From NCBI RefSeq assembly GCF_907164915.1, contig NC_061869.1, positions 21,181,125-21,245,124 of the forward strand: DNA of 64,000 nt, given 5' to 3'. A program made the position numbers and the translations under genes. A model generated the notes under the pieces. It had not been told where the DNA came from, did no database searches, and saw only the letters and a list, made by a program, of their open reading frames with translations. This document shows, piece by piece, positions 1 to 10,960 of this stretch. The first letter of the stretch is position 1, and each line of letters opens with the position of its first letter. This DNA comes from Impatiens glandulifera (Eukaryota; Streptophyta; Magnoliopsida; Ericales; Balsaminaceae).

Positions 1-408
1 CGGATTGCTGGGTCGAGAGCTGTGGTTAATTTGGATATATGTGAGAGTAAATGGATACTTGGATCGGATTATGGGTTGACCCGCCCATAAACTTAAAACG
101 GTTAAAAATAAAATTAAAAATGTTATAGGTATGGTTCGAACTTGCAACCTAACAAAACAAGTACCCTTTTAACCAAATAGGCTAATAACACTTTATATTT
201 TAAATTCAACCCAAAATTTGATAAACGAGTGACATTTTTACAATATAAGTTCAACTTTTTAACTAACTAATCTATATATATATATAATGATGATTAATTT
301 TTAAAGTGTCCAGATTACCGTGTCGAGAGCTGTAGTTAATTTGGATATATGTGAGAGTAAATGGATACTTGGGTCGGATTGTGGGTTGACCCGCCCATAA
401 AACTTTTA
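1..408. repeat. tRNA-related ~310-bp tandem repeat, copy 0 left part
   Basis: One incomplete unit cut by the window edge, then the start of a second. Both carry the diagnostic GTCGAGAGCTGTGGTTAA-type motif, about 310 bp apart (near 12 and 322). The second unit stops after the motif GACCCGCCCATAAA, where the 1.1-kb block begins. The tRNA-like part (minus-strand A box near 170-182, B box near 131-141) is present only in the first unit. Unit anatomy is given at 20022-22320. Confidence 0.85.
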
Positions 409-1521
409 CTATAATATTTTTCACGGTTTTTTATATTATTACTCGTGTAAATGTACAGGATACATACTAGTACTATGTAATAACACTTACTAATACATTA
501 AAAAAATTGTGTGATATTTAAATAGTATTAAGGCATTTATGATTGATGTCACAAAACAATTATTCATTATTGGAGGCACTTCATGATTTGTTCTCTTAAT
601 AAATCATTTATAATTTTATTTTGGTAATTAATATACTAACTACTTATAAAATTATTATTTGCTTGTTCAAATCAAATAATATAAAATAAATGTCTAAAAT
701 CAATTATGACTAGTCTCATGATCATAAGTCTAATGATTATTTTTTATGCGAACTAATTGTTTTTTCATGTTAAAAACACTTATCTTTTGTAAGGATCATA
801 CATAGGAGAGGAATTACGATATTATAAGTATAAAAAATATCGTACAGTAAGATCATATCAAAATATCAATTTTTAAGATATATCGAAAAAATGTAAGGTA
901 AGATACTGATATCAAAATTATTTGTATTGTAAAAATATGAGATTTTTAAATTTTTTATATATTGAGATATACCGAAATAATATTTATTAATTAATATATA
1001 TATATAATACTTATGAGGAAATAAATTTAATATAAATTTAATTAAAAAAACTAAAATTTTAAAACTGAAATTAAAATATAATTATATTGTATTATTATTA
1101 TTATTCAATATATATTATATATACCTTAACGATAAGATTGAACAAATATTCAATCTAATTTTCAATATTTTAGAGCGATGGAAATGAGTGAAAGTAAGTA
1201 CTCAATCTTTTCAATTATTGTCAAGGATATTTTTACAATTTCATCCTCAATGGTTTCTAGTGAGTCTGCTTTTAACTTGGGTCAAATGATAGTTGATATT
1301 TTTAGGTGTAATTGAAGTCTTAAAATAGTGGAGGCATTGGTGTCCACAAATGGACTAAAAGTGATGAATTCAACATAAGAAAAGATCTTACATACGATGA
1401 ACTTGAATTGTTCAATTAAAATGAAAAAATTAAAAAAAGTGAATTTTTTTATTAATTAAGTCTAAATTAATTAATATTTATTATTATTATTATTATTATT
1501 ATCTAACATGAATTGTATTAT
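409..1521. repeat. 1.1-kb block with Helitron-like 3' end and hAT relic (copy 1)
   Basis: This dispersed block is always flanked by the 310-bp repeat in the same register. It begins with a short AT-rich stretch containing a CACGG motif, then a weak hairpin around CTCGTG...GTACAGG followed by CATACTAG (CTAG at 467-470). That is the layout of a plant Helitron 3' end. The rest is AT-rich. It includes a GATA/CGATATC-rich stretch at 810-960, the hAT transposase relic listed separately, and a TTA microsatellite at about 1480-1503. Homologous copies are at 22321-23427, 23834-24953 and 62490-63606. Confidence 0.7.
1199..1378 (+). pseudogene. hAT-family transposase C-terminal dimerisation relic (copy 1)
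   Basis: The frame starting at 1199 reads 38 codons, a TGA (1313-1315), 20 codons and a TAA. The translation includes SSSMVSSESAFNLG, followed by VEALVSTNGLK after the stop. This matches the well-known hAT dimerisation block of plant RICESLEEPER-like transposases, where a VASESAFS(T)GG core is followed by a VEALIC(T/A)QDW-type segment. Only about 60 codons of the C-terminus can be recognised. No BED zinc finger or catalytic core is seen, so this is a dead fragment. It occurs in the same position in all four copies of the 1.1-kb block and was therefore amplified with it. Confidence 0.75.
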
Positions 1522-2233
1522 TAGTGTCCGGATTTCCGGGTCGAGAGCTGTGGTTAATTTGGATATATGTGAGAGTAAATGGTTACGTAGGTCAGATTGT
1601 GGGTTGACCCGCCCATAAAATTAAAACGGTTAAAAATAAAATTAAAAATGCTATAGGTATGGTTCGAACTTGCAACCTAACAAAACAAGAACAACCTTTT
1701 AACCAACTAGGCTAATAACACTGTATATTTTAAATTCAACCCAAAATTTTATAAACGTATGACATTTTAAAAATATAAGTTCAATTTTTTAACTAACTAA
1801 TCTGTATATATATAATGATGTTTAATTTTTAAAGTGTCTGGATTGCCGGGTCGAGAGCTGTGGTTAATTTGGATATATGTGAGAGTAAATGGATACTTGG
1901 GTCGGATTGTGGGTTGACCCGCCCATAAACTTAAAACGGTTGAAAATAAAATTAAAAATGTTATAGGTATGGTTCTAACTTGAAACCTAACAAAATAAAT
2001 ACAACCTTTTAACCAACTAGGCTAATAACACTTTATATTTTAACTTCAACCCAAAATTTGATAAACGCGTGACATTTTAACAATATAAGTTCAACTTTTT
2101 AACTAACTAATCTGTATATATATAATGATGACTAATGTTTAAAGTGTCCGGATTGTCGGGTCGAGAGCTGTGGTTAATTTGAATATATGTGAGAGTAAAT
2201 GGATACATGGTCGGATTGTGGGTTGACCCGCCC
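1522..2233. repeat. tRNA-related ~310-bp tandem repeat, two units and a part
   Basis: The diagnostic motif recurs near 1532, 1851 and 2160 (spacing about 319 and 309). The first two units contain the minus-strand tRNA-like segment. The third ends at GACCCGCCCATAAA and runs into a partial copy of the 1.1-kb block. The left junction with the block (…TATTATTAG then GTGTCCGG) is the same as at 23428, 24954 and 63607. Confidence 0.85.
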
Positions 2234-2343
2234 ATAAAAATTTTATAGTAATATTTTTCACGGTTTTTTATATTATTACTCGTGCAAATGTACGGGATAC
2301 ATACTAGTACTATGTAATAACACTTACTAATACATTAAATTTT
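2234..2343. repeat. Truncated 1.1-kb block: only its Helitron-like end
   Basis: The first ~105 bp of the 1.1-kb block, including the CTAG at 2304-2307, are present. The sequence then breaks off at a T-run. It is followed by 24 bp of the tandem unit and by a LINE fragment. The same break is present at 25362-25465, so it is older than the duplication. Confidence 0.65.
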
Positions 2344-2957
2344 TTTGGATATATGTGAGAGTAAATGGATCTCGGACGCGAGTTGTCTTCTATGCAGAGG
2401 AAATGAAGAAACCATAGATCACCTATTCGGGAGCTACTGTATTGTTTCGGAACTTTGGGAAAAATTATATAAAAGCCTAGAGCTGATCAGTTTCCCGAGC
2501 GAATGGAATGAAATCAATGAAGCGACACTACTCAAAGCCAAGGGAAATAGATTTGCAACAAGCGTGTTCAAGTGCGACTTTGGAGCAGTGGTGTATAATA
2601 TTTGGCAAGAACGGAATGCAAGGGTATATGGCAGAACACACAGGAGCGTTGAAGAGTTATGGAAAGATATTGTATCATATTGCAGTGCCCTCACGGAAAC
2701 GTGGAGAAGAATTCCAAGCACGGAGCAAAACTGGAATATCTATAGGAACTGAAATTTACTGTTTTTTTAACTCACTAGATTTGAAAGCATTGTAATCAGA
2801 TAATTCATTTACGTTTTTAGCTTTTTAGTTTTTATTCAAAATGTTACGACTTCAAAATCATTATAGGCCTGTCTAGAATGATCTCTTAAACTCGTGGTTT
2901 TTTTCCCATTTTTGGGAATTTTTAATGAAATTACGCTAAGTCGTTTTTATCAAAAAT
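2344..2957 (+). pseudogene. LINE ORF2 C-terminus (RT zinc-binding domain) and 3' end
   Basis: An open frame at 2345-2752 encodes 135 residues. Residues 10-60 have the plant non-LTR reverse transcriptase zinc-binding pattern (CLLC..NEET.DHLF…ELW). Residues near 85-95 have the usual IWQERNARV motif. The first nine residues (MDICESKWI) are not LINE sequence: they come from 24 bp of the neighbouring tandem repeat. A 3' untranslated tail follows, ending in TTTAATGAAATTACGCTAAG and an A-rich end near 2957. The endonuclease and RT core are absent (5' truncation). A near-identical copy with a premature TGA lies at 25466-26071. Confidence 0.8.
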
Positions 2958-4598
2958 AAATACTATACACTTATATTTATTCTTGATAATTTCAGTTTTT
3001 ATATTTAATTTTTAACATTTTCTATTTTATAAAAATGTTAGATTTAAAAAAGAATGTTTTATTTTATAATAAATAACTTTAATTTTTAATTTTGTGTAAC
3101 GTTTATTTAGTAACTATATTAAATTGTTTTTTTGTTTATTAATTTATTATATTTTTTCAGATATTAAATGTATAATATCGATAACGTACCGAAATTAAGG
3201 TATACCAAAATTCAGGTAAAATAATGTATGCATATTTCTATACCGAAACTTTCGATAAGATATAAGTTATGTATAATAAATGAAAGTATATATCGTACTG
3301 ACATAACCTTAATCATACCCTTTAATACTTTGAAACAAGTTATTTACACTTTGAACAAGTTATTTACATTTTGTGAGAAGGCATACATGTTGTGTTTAAG
3401 TAACTAATGTATGCATCATAAAGTTTGATTCAAGTTATATATTGGGATTATTAGGTTTTAAGTAGAATTTCAGATCCAATCTCGTGATCTATATGCTAAA
3501 TTGATAAGATCGTTAATGCATATTGTTATTAGAAAATCAATGTTAATGTGTGAACTAGTTCAGCCCTATTGATACGGAAGGAGATAAGAGCCTCACGTGT
3601 TGTTCATTGGTTCACCCAAGCTCGGTTATACCTTCTTACCTTCGACTCCTTAAACGAATGAACAAGGGTAACACTTATTATTATTGTTTAATTGCAAAGA
3701 TGGTAATCTCATGTAACTTACAATCTTTTTAAAAAAAAGTGATTATACATGTATTTTACAACTACTTCAAGTAATTGTGTTGAGTCCCACTTTTAATTCA
3801 TCTGGCATCGTCACAAGGTTTTGACTTATTAAATAGGTCATATAATATTAAAAGAGAAAATATTCAAAATATTGCAATTTTCCTTAATTACCTTTTGATT
3901 ATATATTATTTTATTTCATAAATAGTTAATATATTTTTAAAAATTTTAACACCATAATTAAACTATTTAATTATATATTATTTATTTTATAAATAAATAA
4001 TATTCTTGTAAAATCTTAATTGTATAATTAAACCCATTAAATTATATATATTATTTTATTTCATAAATAAATAATATATTTATTATTAAAAATATCTAAT
4101 ATATTCAATTTTTAATAAATCACAAAAAATTCAATGTTTAAAATTTTAATAAATCCTGAATAATATATTAAAATAAAAAAAAAGAACGCTCTCATCTAAT
4201 TAATTAGTTATATATATATACATATATTAGTTAGTTTAAAAGTTGAACTTATATTGTTAAAATGTCTCATGTTCATCTAATTTGGTGAACAATGGGTTTA
4301 TTATTTCATAAATAAATAATATATTTATTATTAAAATGTCCCATGTTCATCTAAACTATTTAATTATATATTATTTATTTTATAAATAAATAATATTCTT
4401 GTAAAATCTTAATTGTATAATTAAACCTATTAAATTATATATTATTTTATTTCATAAATAAATAATATATTTATTATTAAAAATATCTAATATATTCAAT
4501 TTTTAATAAATCACAAAAAATTCAGTGTTTAAAATTTTAATAAATCACGAATAATATATTAAAATAAAAAAAAAGAACGCTCTCATCTAATTAATTAG

Positions 4599-4633
<35 letters not shown>

Positions 4634-5093
4634 TTTAAAAGTTGAACTTATATTGTTAAAATGTCCCATGTTCATCTAATTTGGTGTTGAATTTCTGTAT
4701 TTGTTTTTGATAGGTTGCGAGTTCCAAACATACATATAACATTTTTAATTTTATTTTAAACCGTTTTAAGTTTATGGGCGGGTCAACCCACAATCCGACA
4801 CAAGTATCCATTTACTCTCGCATATATATTCAAATTAACCACAACTCTCGACTCGGCAATCCGGACACTTTAAAAATTAAGCATCATTATATATATATAT
4901 GTGCAAATACATTTCTCTCTTAATATCTTATTTGATGATATAGTGACTATAAACTTTTAATAATAACAACTTCAATTCATTTAATGGGGTTTTATTCACT
5001 AGATCATTTAAAATTATCACATTTGTTAATAATGAATTATTTGGACATATTATTTAATATCCATTAAATAATAAATAAGGATGTGTTAGAGTA
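2958..5093. other. AT-rich non-coding DNA shared with 26072-28292
   Basis: No gene is seen. The stretch aligns with 26072-28292 throughout, apart from indels. It contains an AT-rich segment duplicated only here: 3960-4280 and 4353-4675, period about 393 bp, single copy at 27035-27330. It also holds (AT)n runs near 4210 and 4592-4630, and an inverted copy of the tandem unit at 4639-4900, listed separately. Confidence 0.6.
4639..4900 (-). repeat. Single inverted copy of the 310-bp unit, A box lost
   Basis: Read on the minus strand, this stretch has the unit's order: TATATATAATGATG, TCCGGATTGCCGAGTCGAG, GGGTTGACCCGCCC and AAACGGTTT. The tRNA-like half is degraded. The B-box region reads GAGTTCCAAAC rather than GTTCGAACC, and the TAGCCTAGTTGG A box is missing. 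A second inverted copy lies at 27340-27557. Confidence 0.75.
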
Positions 5094-5169
5094 TAATATA
5101 ATATTGATATTATCATAATTTATAATATTGTGATAATATCATACAAATATATTATATTATACTCTAACA
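5094..5169 (-). repeat. Truncated LTR-like end with polypurine tract (copy 0)
   Basis: This AT-rich segment starts TGTTAGAG and ends CTCTAACA, with 21-bp perfect inverted ends. Immediately to its right, the minus strand reads GAGTTTGAGTGGAGA before TGTTAGAG, like a copia polypurine tract before a 3' LTR. The same segment is at 28293-28378. The central part also matches the presumed 5' LTR at 30780-30955. A small MITE is the alternative reading. Confidence 0.45.
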
Positions 5170-5319
5170 TCTCCACTCAAACTCATGATGTAATAACAAT
5201 AAGCATTGAGAGTTTGACAGTCAGAAAACGAAAGCGCGGACGATAAGAAGTTACACATCATTCTTAATCTTCTTCTCTTCTTTTTCTTCTCTTTTTTGCC
5301 CAATCCATTGACCATCCAC

Positions 5320-5863
5320 AAAAAAAAAACAGCTCTTATTCGATTCAGGCCAACCTAAATTAACAACCAAACCAAAACCAATCAAACCAAGTTTCACAAA
5401 CTCCTCCAAAAAAATAAACTGAAATCAACAACCCACAATAACCAAACCAAACTAAAATTAATCAAATCAAACTTTACAAACTTAGGAAAAACCTAAACAA
5501 AATTAAACTCATTATTTTCAACAATAACCAAAACCAAACTAAGTTTCACAAACATAGGGAAACACCAAACCAAATTCAACTCTTTATACTCCATAAAACA
5601 ACCAAAACCAATCAAACAAAGACTAATCAAAGAAAGACCAATCAAACCAAAACCAAACTAAGTTTCACAAACATAGGGAAACACCAAACCAAATTCAACT
5701 CTCTATACTCCATAAAACAACCAAAACCAATCAAACAAAGACTAATCAAAGAAAGACCAATCAAACCAAACTTTACAAACTTAGGAAAAACCCAAACCAA
5801 ATTCAACTCACTATTTTCAACAACAACCACAACCACAACCAAACCAATCAAACCCAATTTCAT
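5320..5863. repeat. Low-complexity (ACCAAACCAATCAA)-rich tract with 119-bp duplication
   Basis: Degenerate short repeats rich in ACCAAA and AATCAAAC. A unit starting AGTTTCACAAACATAGGG occurs at 5541 and again at 5660 (period about 119). Copy A at 28728 has it once. The open frames across it, rich in Leu, Val and Phe, are by-products of the repeat and not genes. Confidence 0.7.
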
Positions 5864-6658
5864 GTATTGAAGACTAGGAGTTTGTAGTGGTTGGAAATTT
5901 CATTGGGAAAAATAGAGTATCATTCCCAACTACCAAAGATGCTCTAATTAAATAGTGGGGAGAAAAGGGGCTTGAAAAAGTTTCTGCAAATATACATGAT
6001 CTCTACTTCCTGTAGTTCAAAAATGGCTCAAATCTAAAATAAATCTTGGAGAAAGGGCATACTTACACAGGATCAAATTGCATGAAGCTGGAAAAGTAGT
6101 CAGAAGAGATGAATCTACAAATCAAACCAAAAGTAATAGCCCAGATTTAGTTCAAGCTTTGGAACATTTCAACCCACATGTACAATGCTGAAGCAATTAC
6201 TCATTTTGCAAGTATAATTGGGAAACCATTATAAATGGACCCAATAACTGAAGGAGGAAAGCACTTGTCATTTTCTAAAATTAGCATTGAAGTGCATTCT
6301 AGGAGTATTCTGCCAATGAAAATGGCAGTTGTTGATAAAAAAAGGAAAGTACAATGTCATGGAGATCTCTTATGAATGGAAAACAAAGAAGTGTGCTTTC
6401 TGTAATACTTTCCAGCACAATAAATGTGATAAAGCTAAAGAAGAAGAGTAGAAAAATCAGAAAAGTCAGGAAGCATAAAATAAAAAGAAGGAAACAAAGG
6501 AGGCCAAACTCAAAGTTCAAACAGTTGTAGAAGAAAACAAGAAGGATTCTGGGAAAAAGGAAAACAGTGAAGGAAAAAAGGTAAAAGGAATCAAGGTGAA
6601 GATGAAATGGTAAAAGGAATCAAGGTGAAGAGGAAAAAAAAATTATGTAATGCGAAGA
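5864..6658 (+). pseudogene. LINE ORF1 relic (DUF4283-type, zinc knuckle), 3' truncated
   Basis: Translation in shifting frames gives VGNFIGKNRVSFPTTKDAL, then WGEKGLEKVSANIHDLYFL. Later come NAEAITHFASIIGKPL and a Lys-rich stretch after CAFCNTFQHNKC. This is the order of a plant LINE ORF1: DUF4283 nucleic-acid-binding domain, linker, CCHC knuckle, basic tail. The knuckle has two residues fewer than usual between His and the last Cys. Several stops and frameshifts break it. It follows the (CCAATTTCA) target-like sequence also seen left of the longer copy at 28925. It ends abruptly at about 6658. Confidence 0.7.
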
Positions 6659-6910
6659 ATCACTAATTAGTTAGAGTAGAACTAATTCATCACTAACTAA
6701 TTTATAAAATAAGTTTATAATAAAAGTACACATTTATTAGGTCATATTATATTTTATTAAAAAATTAACTATATTAGTTACATTTATAAATAATTTATCC
6801 ACATTAATTCCTTATATATATATATTTTATTATTATTTTATTCACAAAGTAGATTATACGTATTTAAAAAAATTATTTAGAAATATAAAATAGGAAAATC
6901 TTATTAATAT

Positions 6911-7268
6911 TTTTCTCTAATAGTTAAGTATAAATTATTTTTTTTGGGGAAAAATGACTTAGCGTTATTTCATTAAAAATTCCTCAAAACGGGAAAAACC
7001 CACGAGTTTAAGAGATCATTCTAGACAGGCCTAGAATGATTTTGAAGTCGTAACATTCTGAATAAAAACTAAAAAGCTAAAAACGTAAATGAATTATCTG
7101 ATTACAATGTTTTTAATTCTAGTGAATTCAAAAAAACGGTAAATTCCAGTTCCTGTAGATATTCTAGTTCTACTCCGTGCTTAAAATTCTTCTCCACGTT
7201 CCGGCGAGGTTCCGGCGAGGGTGCTGCAATCCTATAATTTTTCTCTCATAGTTAAGTATAAATTATTT
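6911..7268 (-). mobile_element. 5'-truncated LINE insertion with ~30-bp target duplication
   Basis: Positions 6941-7238 are the reverse complement of the LINE 3' end seen at 2640-2957. They include the conserved tail, the T-run (A-tail on the minus strand) and the last ~45 codons of the RT zinc-binding ORF. The insert is flanked by TTTTCTCTAATAGTTAAG… at 6911-6940 and the same 30 bp with one change at 7239-7268, a long target-site duplication. A 12-bp tandem duplication (TTCCGGCGAGG) sits near its 5' end at 7199-7220. Confidence 0.8.
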
Positions 7269-8094
7269 AATTCTAAGTAAATGTATTAGACTAATTAATC
7301 ACTGATTAATTTATAAAATAAATTTATAATAAAATAGTATTTATATAAAATACATGTCCTTTATATACATAGTAACTATTCATAAAGATATTAAATTATT
7401 TATTAAAGATTTGACTTTATTATATTAGTTACATTTAAATAATTATTATGTAAATAATTTAACTATATTTATAAATAATTTATCCACAATTAAAGAAATA
7501 TAACAGAAAATAGTCTCATTAATATAATTTTTATAACTAAAAGTTATATTCAAATTATATATATAATATTAATAATAATTTTTATACATTATTTAATTGA
7601 GAATATACATTTATAATTATTATACAATATTATCTTTTCAGCTTAATTCCCAATTAAATTTTGAAACATAATGCAAATGAAGAAGTAATGATTTATATCA
7701 TATTTACATACCTAAAATAATATATAATATGAAGTCAAAATTTATTTCTTTCCAATAATAGTTAGTCTTCTACCTTATATATCAATATATTATTTTAAAT
7801 AATAATTTGATTTATAATCATAAATTTTATATATACATTTATCAATTTGGTAATAAACATTAACAATAAATTTCAATCGAATTTATTAATAATTATTCAC
7901 TCACTTTATTAATATTATTTTCTTTATCTCGTATTTCAACTTTTTTTTCTAAAAAATTTAAACTAAAAAATATTTTTATTTTAATTTTGAATTATGCTTC
8001 TATTTCGTAGAACGAATAATCTTCGCGGATTAAGCAAACAACTCGTAAATTTACTCAATCAATTAAACCATACGAACAGAACTTGTCGTCTGAC
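7269..8094. other. AT-rich intergenic DNA
   Basis: No open frame, repeat family or RNA gene can be supported here. The DNA is strongly AT-rich, with short A- and T-runs. Confidence 0.6.
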
Positions 8095-8175
8095 GAACTC
8101 GAACTCGAACTCAGAACCTCAAAGACCGTGGACTTGAGATATACACCTCTTTTTTACCACTAAGCTCGAAAAGGG
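8095..8175 (-). repeat. tRNA-derived SINE-like fragment
   Basis: On the minus strand the segment reads GAGCTTAGTGGTAA (A-box-like, 8155-8170). About 40 bp later comes GAGGTTCTGAGTTCGAG (B-box-like, 8098-8115). This is the spacing and content of the tRNA-related head of plant SINEs. No clear SINE body or tail follows, so only the head is called. Confidence 0.45.
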
Positions 8176-8451
8176 ATAAATGAAATATATAAAAAAACAT
8201 TTATATATACACGTTTATTTATTTATTTATATATATAATCTCTACTTGATTTTAAGACTTTTTAATTTTAATCCCTATTAATGGCAGATTTTAAAAACTG
8301 CATTTAAAACTAACGTTATAAATCGTTGTTATTAGTTGAGTTTACTATTAACGGCCATTTATAAAACCGAAGTTAAAAGTTTTATCCATTAATTACGATT
8401 TTATATATTTCGTAAAATTGATGATATTAACTATATTAACCGTCATGACTT

Positions 8452-8566
8452 TTAACTGCAGTTTTTTTTTTTGGAAAACGGTTAAAACCATTTCATTAAA
8501 ATCACAAAAGTGGGAGAGTCAGAAATCAAAGCTAGACAAACCCTAGCAATGATTAACTGCAGTTTT
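8452..8566 (-). mobile_element. 87-bp LINE 3'-end insertion with 14-bp target duplication
   Basis: Positions 8466-8552 are the reverse complement of a LINE 3' end: CTAGGGTTTGTC…, TTTAATGAAATGGTTTTAAC, then CCGTTTTCC and an A-tail (seen here as a T-run). The same 3' end is found at 30215-30309. It is flanked by TTAACTGCAGTTTT at 8452-8465 and 8553-8566. This is a very short 5'-truncated copy made by target-primed reverse transcription. Confidence 0.85.
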
Positions 8567-9103
8567 ATTCCATCCTAAATTTGAAGGTATTAACTGCGAT
8601 TTTTATTCCTAATGAGGTTTTAAATTACAATTTAATTATTGTCATTAAATTTATAATAAAAAAATTACTGAATGAAAAAATAATATTAATCAAAATGAAA
8701 TAAGATTAGTCTCCTTCATCCATCTTGTAATTTGCCAATATAATAATTGTAATTTAATTTAAGTTATTTCAGCTATTTTGTTTGTAGTATTTCATTTCAA
8801 TTAGGATGAATTTAATTTACTAATGTTTTTCAAATCTTCCATTAATATTCAAATAATACATACATATGAATTTAAATATAATTCAAACAAAACACATTAA
8901 AATAACTTTAAGTATAAATTATATTGTCTCAATAAAAAATGAAAAATCCTAACTATAGGATAATCTTTTATAACTAAATTAATATATATATAATTGCAAA
9001 GAGCAATGAGTAAAATATGGGTTGTGATCAAATTATTGCAAGTCATGTTTTCACTTTTAAGCTTATTAAACAAACAAGATAACTTAAATCTTAATAGGAA
9101 GAG
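8567..9103. other. AT-rich intergenic DNA
   Basis: Nothing coding is seen. The flanks of the 8466 LINE insertion (8280-8640) repeat short motifs such as AACTGCAGTTTT and TTAAAACT. They may be subterminal repeats of an old DNA transposon, but no ends could be found. Confidence 0.4.
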
Positions 9104-9306
9104 TTATAAAATAGAAATAAGCAAGAACTTGTTCTAGATTAAGAATATATTTATGTGTGTTATTACAATTACAAGAGTATGAATTTATACCAAAATAAAG
9201 GAAACTAAAATGTTAGAATATTTAAGATTTTAAATACACTTAATAGATGGAATATGAAAACCAAGAGACTAAGTATGTTGCTCTTTAATTGTAGAGTCGT
9301 TAATAC
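9104..9306 (-). repeat. copia 3' LTR
   Basis: It aligns with 13638-13840 along its whole length. The element's purine tract lies just outside: on the minus strand TTTGAGGGAAGG precedes TATTAACGACTC. The expected TG…CA ends are not intact. Confidence 0.75.
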
Positions 9307-9364
9307 CTTCCCTCAAATGAAATGGGGAGGCACACACCGTGAATTTGTTACATAATAAATCAAA

Positions 9365-10072
9365 TCAGTTTGACGCAAGTCCTTTGGCAAGGATGTCAAC
9401 AATTTGATCATCAGTAGGTATGCATTGGTTGAAAATAGATTTCTGAGCAACATGTTCGCGTACAAAGTAAAAATCAATCTTTATATGTTTCGTACGAGCA
9501 TGAAAAACTGGATTGGCCGATAAAAATACAGCACCAATGTTGCCACGCCATAGAGTGGGAGATTGAAGTGGGGAGATGCAAAGTTCACGTAGCAAGGATT
9601 GGAGCCAGATGAGTTCAGTAGTGGCATGAGCTAGAGCTTGATACTCAGACTCGGTACTAGACTGAGTAACAACTTGTTGTTTCTTTGAATTCCAATACAT
9701 AAGATTGTCACCAAGAAATATGTAGTAGCCAGTTGTGAAACGATGATCGTCTGGACAACCAACCCAGTCGAAGTTAGAAAAGGCAGATATATCGAGAGAA
9801 GATGATGGACGAATGAGGAGTTCATGATGAGGAGTATGACGAAGGTAGTAGAGTATTCTTTTTACTGCAGACCAATGAGTGGTTGTAGGAGACTGCTTGA
9901 ATTGACAGGCACGGTTGAAATTAAATGCTAGTTCAAGTCGAGTATGCACCAAATATTGGATAGCACCAATAATGTTGCGGTACAAAAATGGTTCAGGAAG
10001 AGTGTCGCCATCATTGCGAGATAAAGATGACCCCGAAAAGATTGGAGTATTAAGATGTTTTGAGTCACTCAT
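9365..10072 (-). pseudogene. copia RNase H region
   Basis: This frame of 235 residues is the best preserved part of the element. Its N-terminal third has the RT connection motif (YRNIIGAIQYL). The middle has the RNase H signature TQSSTESEYQALAHATTEL (near residue 140), followed by WLQSLLRELCI. The end has the copia motif ARTKHIKIDFYFVREHV and DILAKGL. Family knowledge: it degrades the RNA strand of the RNA-DNA hybrid during reverse transcription in the virus-like particle. Upstream pol lies in other frames, so no complete polyprotein is made. A Trp in the segment WRGNIGAVFLSANP replaces the usual C-D of the CDN motif, so a catalytic Asp is probably missing. Confidence 0.85.
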
Positions 10073-10172
10073 ATTGGCTCAGATAAGAATGTCATGTTAT
10101 ATTTTGATTGAGAGAGAAAAATGCCGAAGGTAGATAGATGAGCTTCAATCCCAAAAAAATAGTGTAGTGGAC

Positions 10173-10960
10173 CTAAATCTTTAAGGGGGGAATGTGGTTA
10201 AGTTGAGAGATGATTGAGGAGATGTGTGAGGAAGAATTACTAGTGAATATAATATCATCCATGTAGACAAGAAATAACGAAGTAATTTGTGGAGAGTGGT
10301 CCATGAATAAAGAAGAATCAATTTTGGATTCTTGAAAACCAATGGAAAGAAGAGCAGATTTAAAGATAGTATACCATTCACGAGGAGCTTGTTTGAGGCC
10401 ATAGGGTACTTTGTGAAGTTTGCACACATGATTAAGATAATCAGGATGAGTGAACTTAGGCGGTTGAGACATAAAAACTTCCGTGTGTAGAGTTCCATGT
10501 AGAAAGACATTATTAACACGAGTTGATGAATAGGCCATTAAGGAGTGACGGCAAGTGAGAGGATGGTTTGGATGGTAGTATGTTTGACAACTGGGCTGAA
10601 TGTTTCAAAATAGTCAGTGTCTTCTTGTTGATGAAATCCCAACTAAACGAGCCTTGTGACATTTAATGAAACCAACGACTCTTTGTTTGACTTTGAAAAC
10701 TCATTTGCAACCCACGATATTTTGCGAGGATCGAGGAATAAGAGACCACGTCTTGTTTTGAATTAGAGCATTAAACTCATTTGCCATGGCGGAATTCCAT
10801 TGAGTATCTTTATTGGCGGTGGAGAAACATGTGGATGGAGAGGTGGAGATGGTGGAAATGTTGGCATTGTGAAGGGCACGAGTTTTGGCACGTGTGATCA
10901 TATGATGAGAGAGGAACATTCAAGAGTATGTATAATGGTGGAAAGTTCATGTATGAGAGT
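10173..10960 (-). pseudogene. copia reverse transcriptase region
   Basis: Two fragments. Positions 10701-10919 give HHMITRAKTRAL and EFNALIQNKTWSLIPR, the start of the copia RT domain. Positions 10173-10538 give the palm region, with VYMDDIIFTSNS as the active-site box (YMDD, where most copia elements have YVDD) and KVPYGLKQAPREWY before it. The two are separated by frameshifts and stops around 10540-10700. The domain belongs to the copy-DNA-synthesising step of retrotransposition. Its broken frame means no active enzyme. Confidence 0.85.

Noticed and set aside
810..960. Repeated GATATC/CGATA motifs as a regulatory element
   Set aside because: They occur in every copy of the 1.1-kb block as part of decayed repeat DNA; nothing ties them to a gene.
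5094..5169. Stand-alone 76-bp MITE with 21-bp inverted ends
   Set aside because: Not excluded, but the adjoining purine tract and the match to the LTR next to a primer-binding site (30780-30955) favour an LTR remnant.
5642..5863. Minus-strand ORF with VVVVVVV and LNLVW repeats
   Set aside because: It is encoded by the ACCAAACC-type low-complexity tract. The apparent protein repeats are DNA repeats.
8280..8640. DNA transposon suggested by repeated AACTGCAGTTTT motifs
   Set aside because: No terminal inverted repeats or target duplication were found around it.
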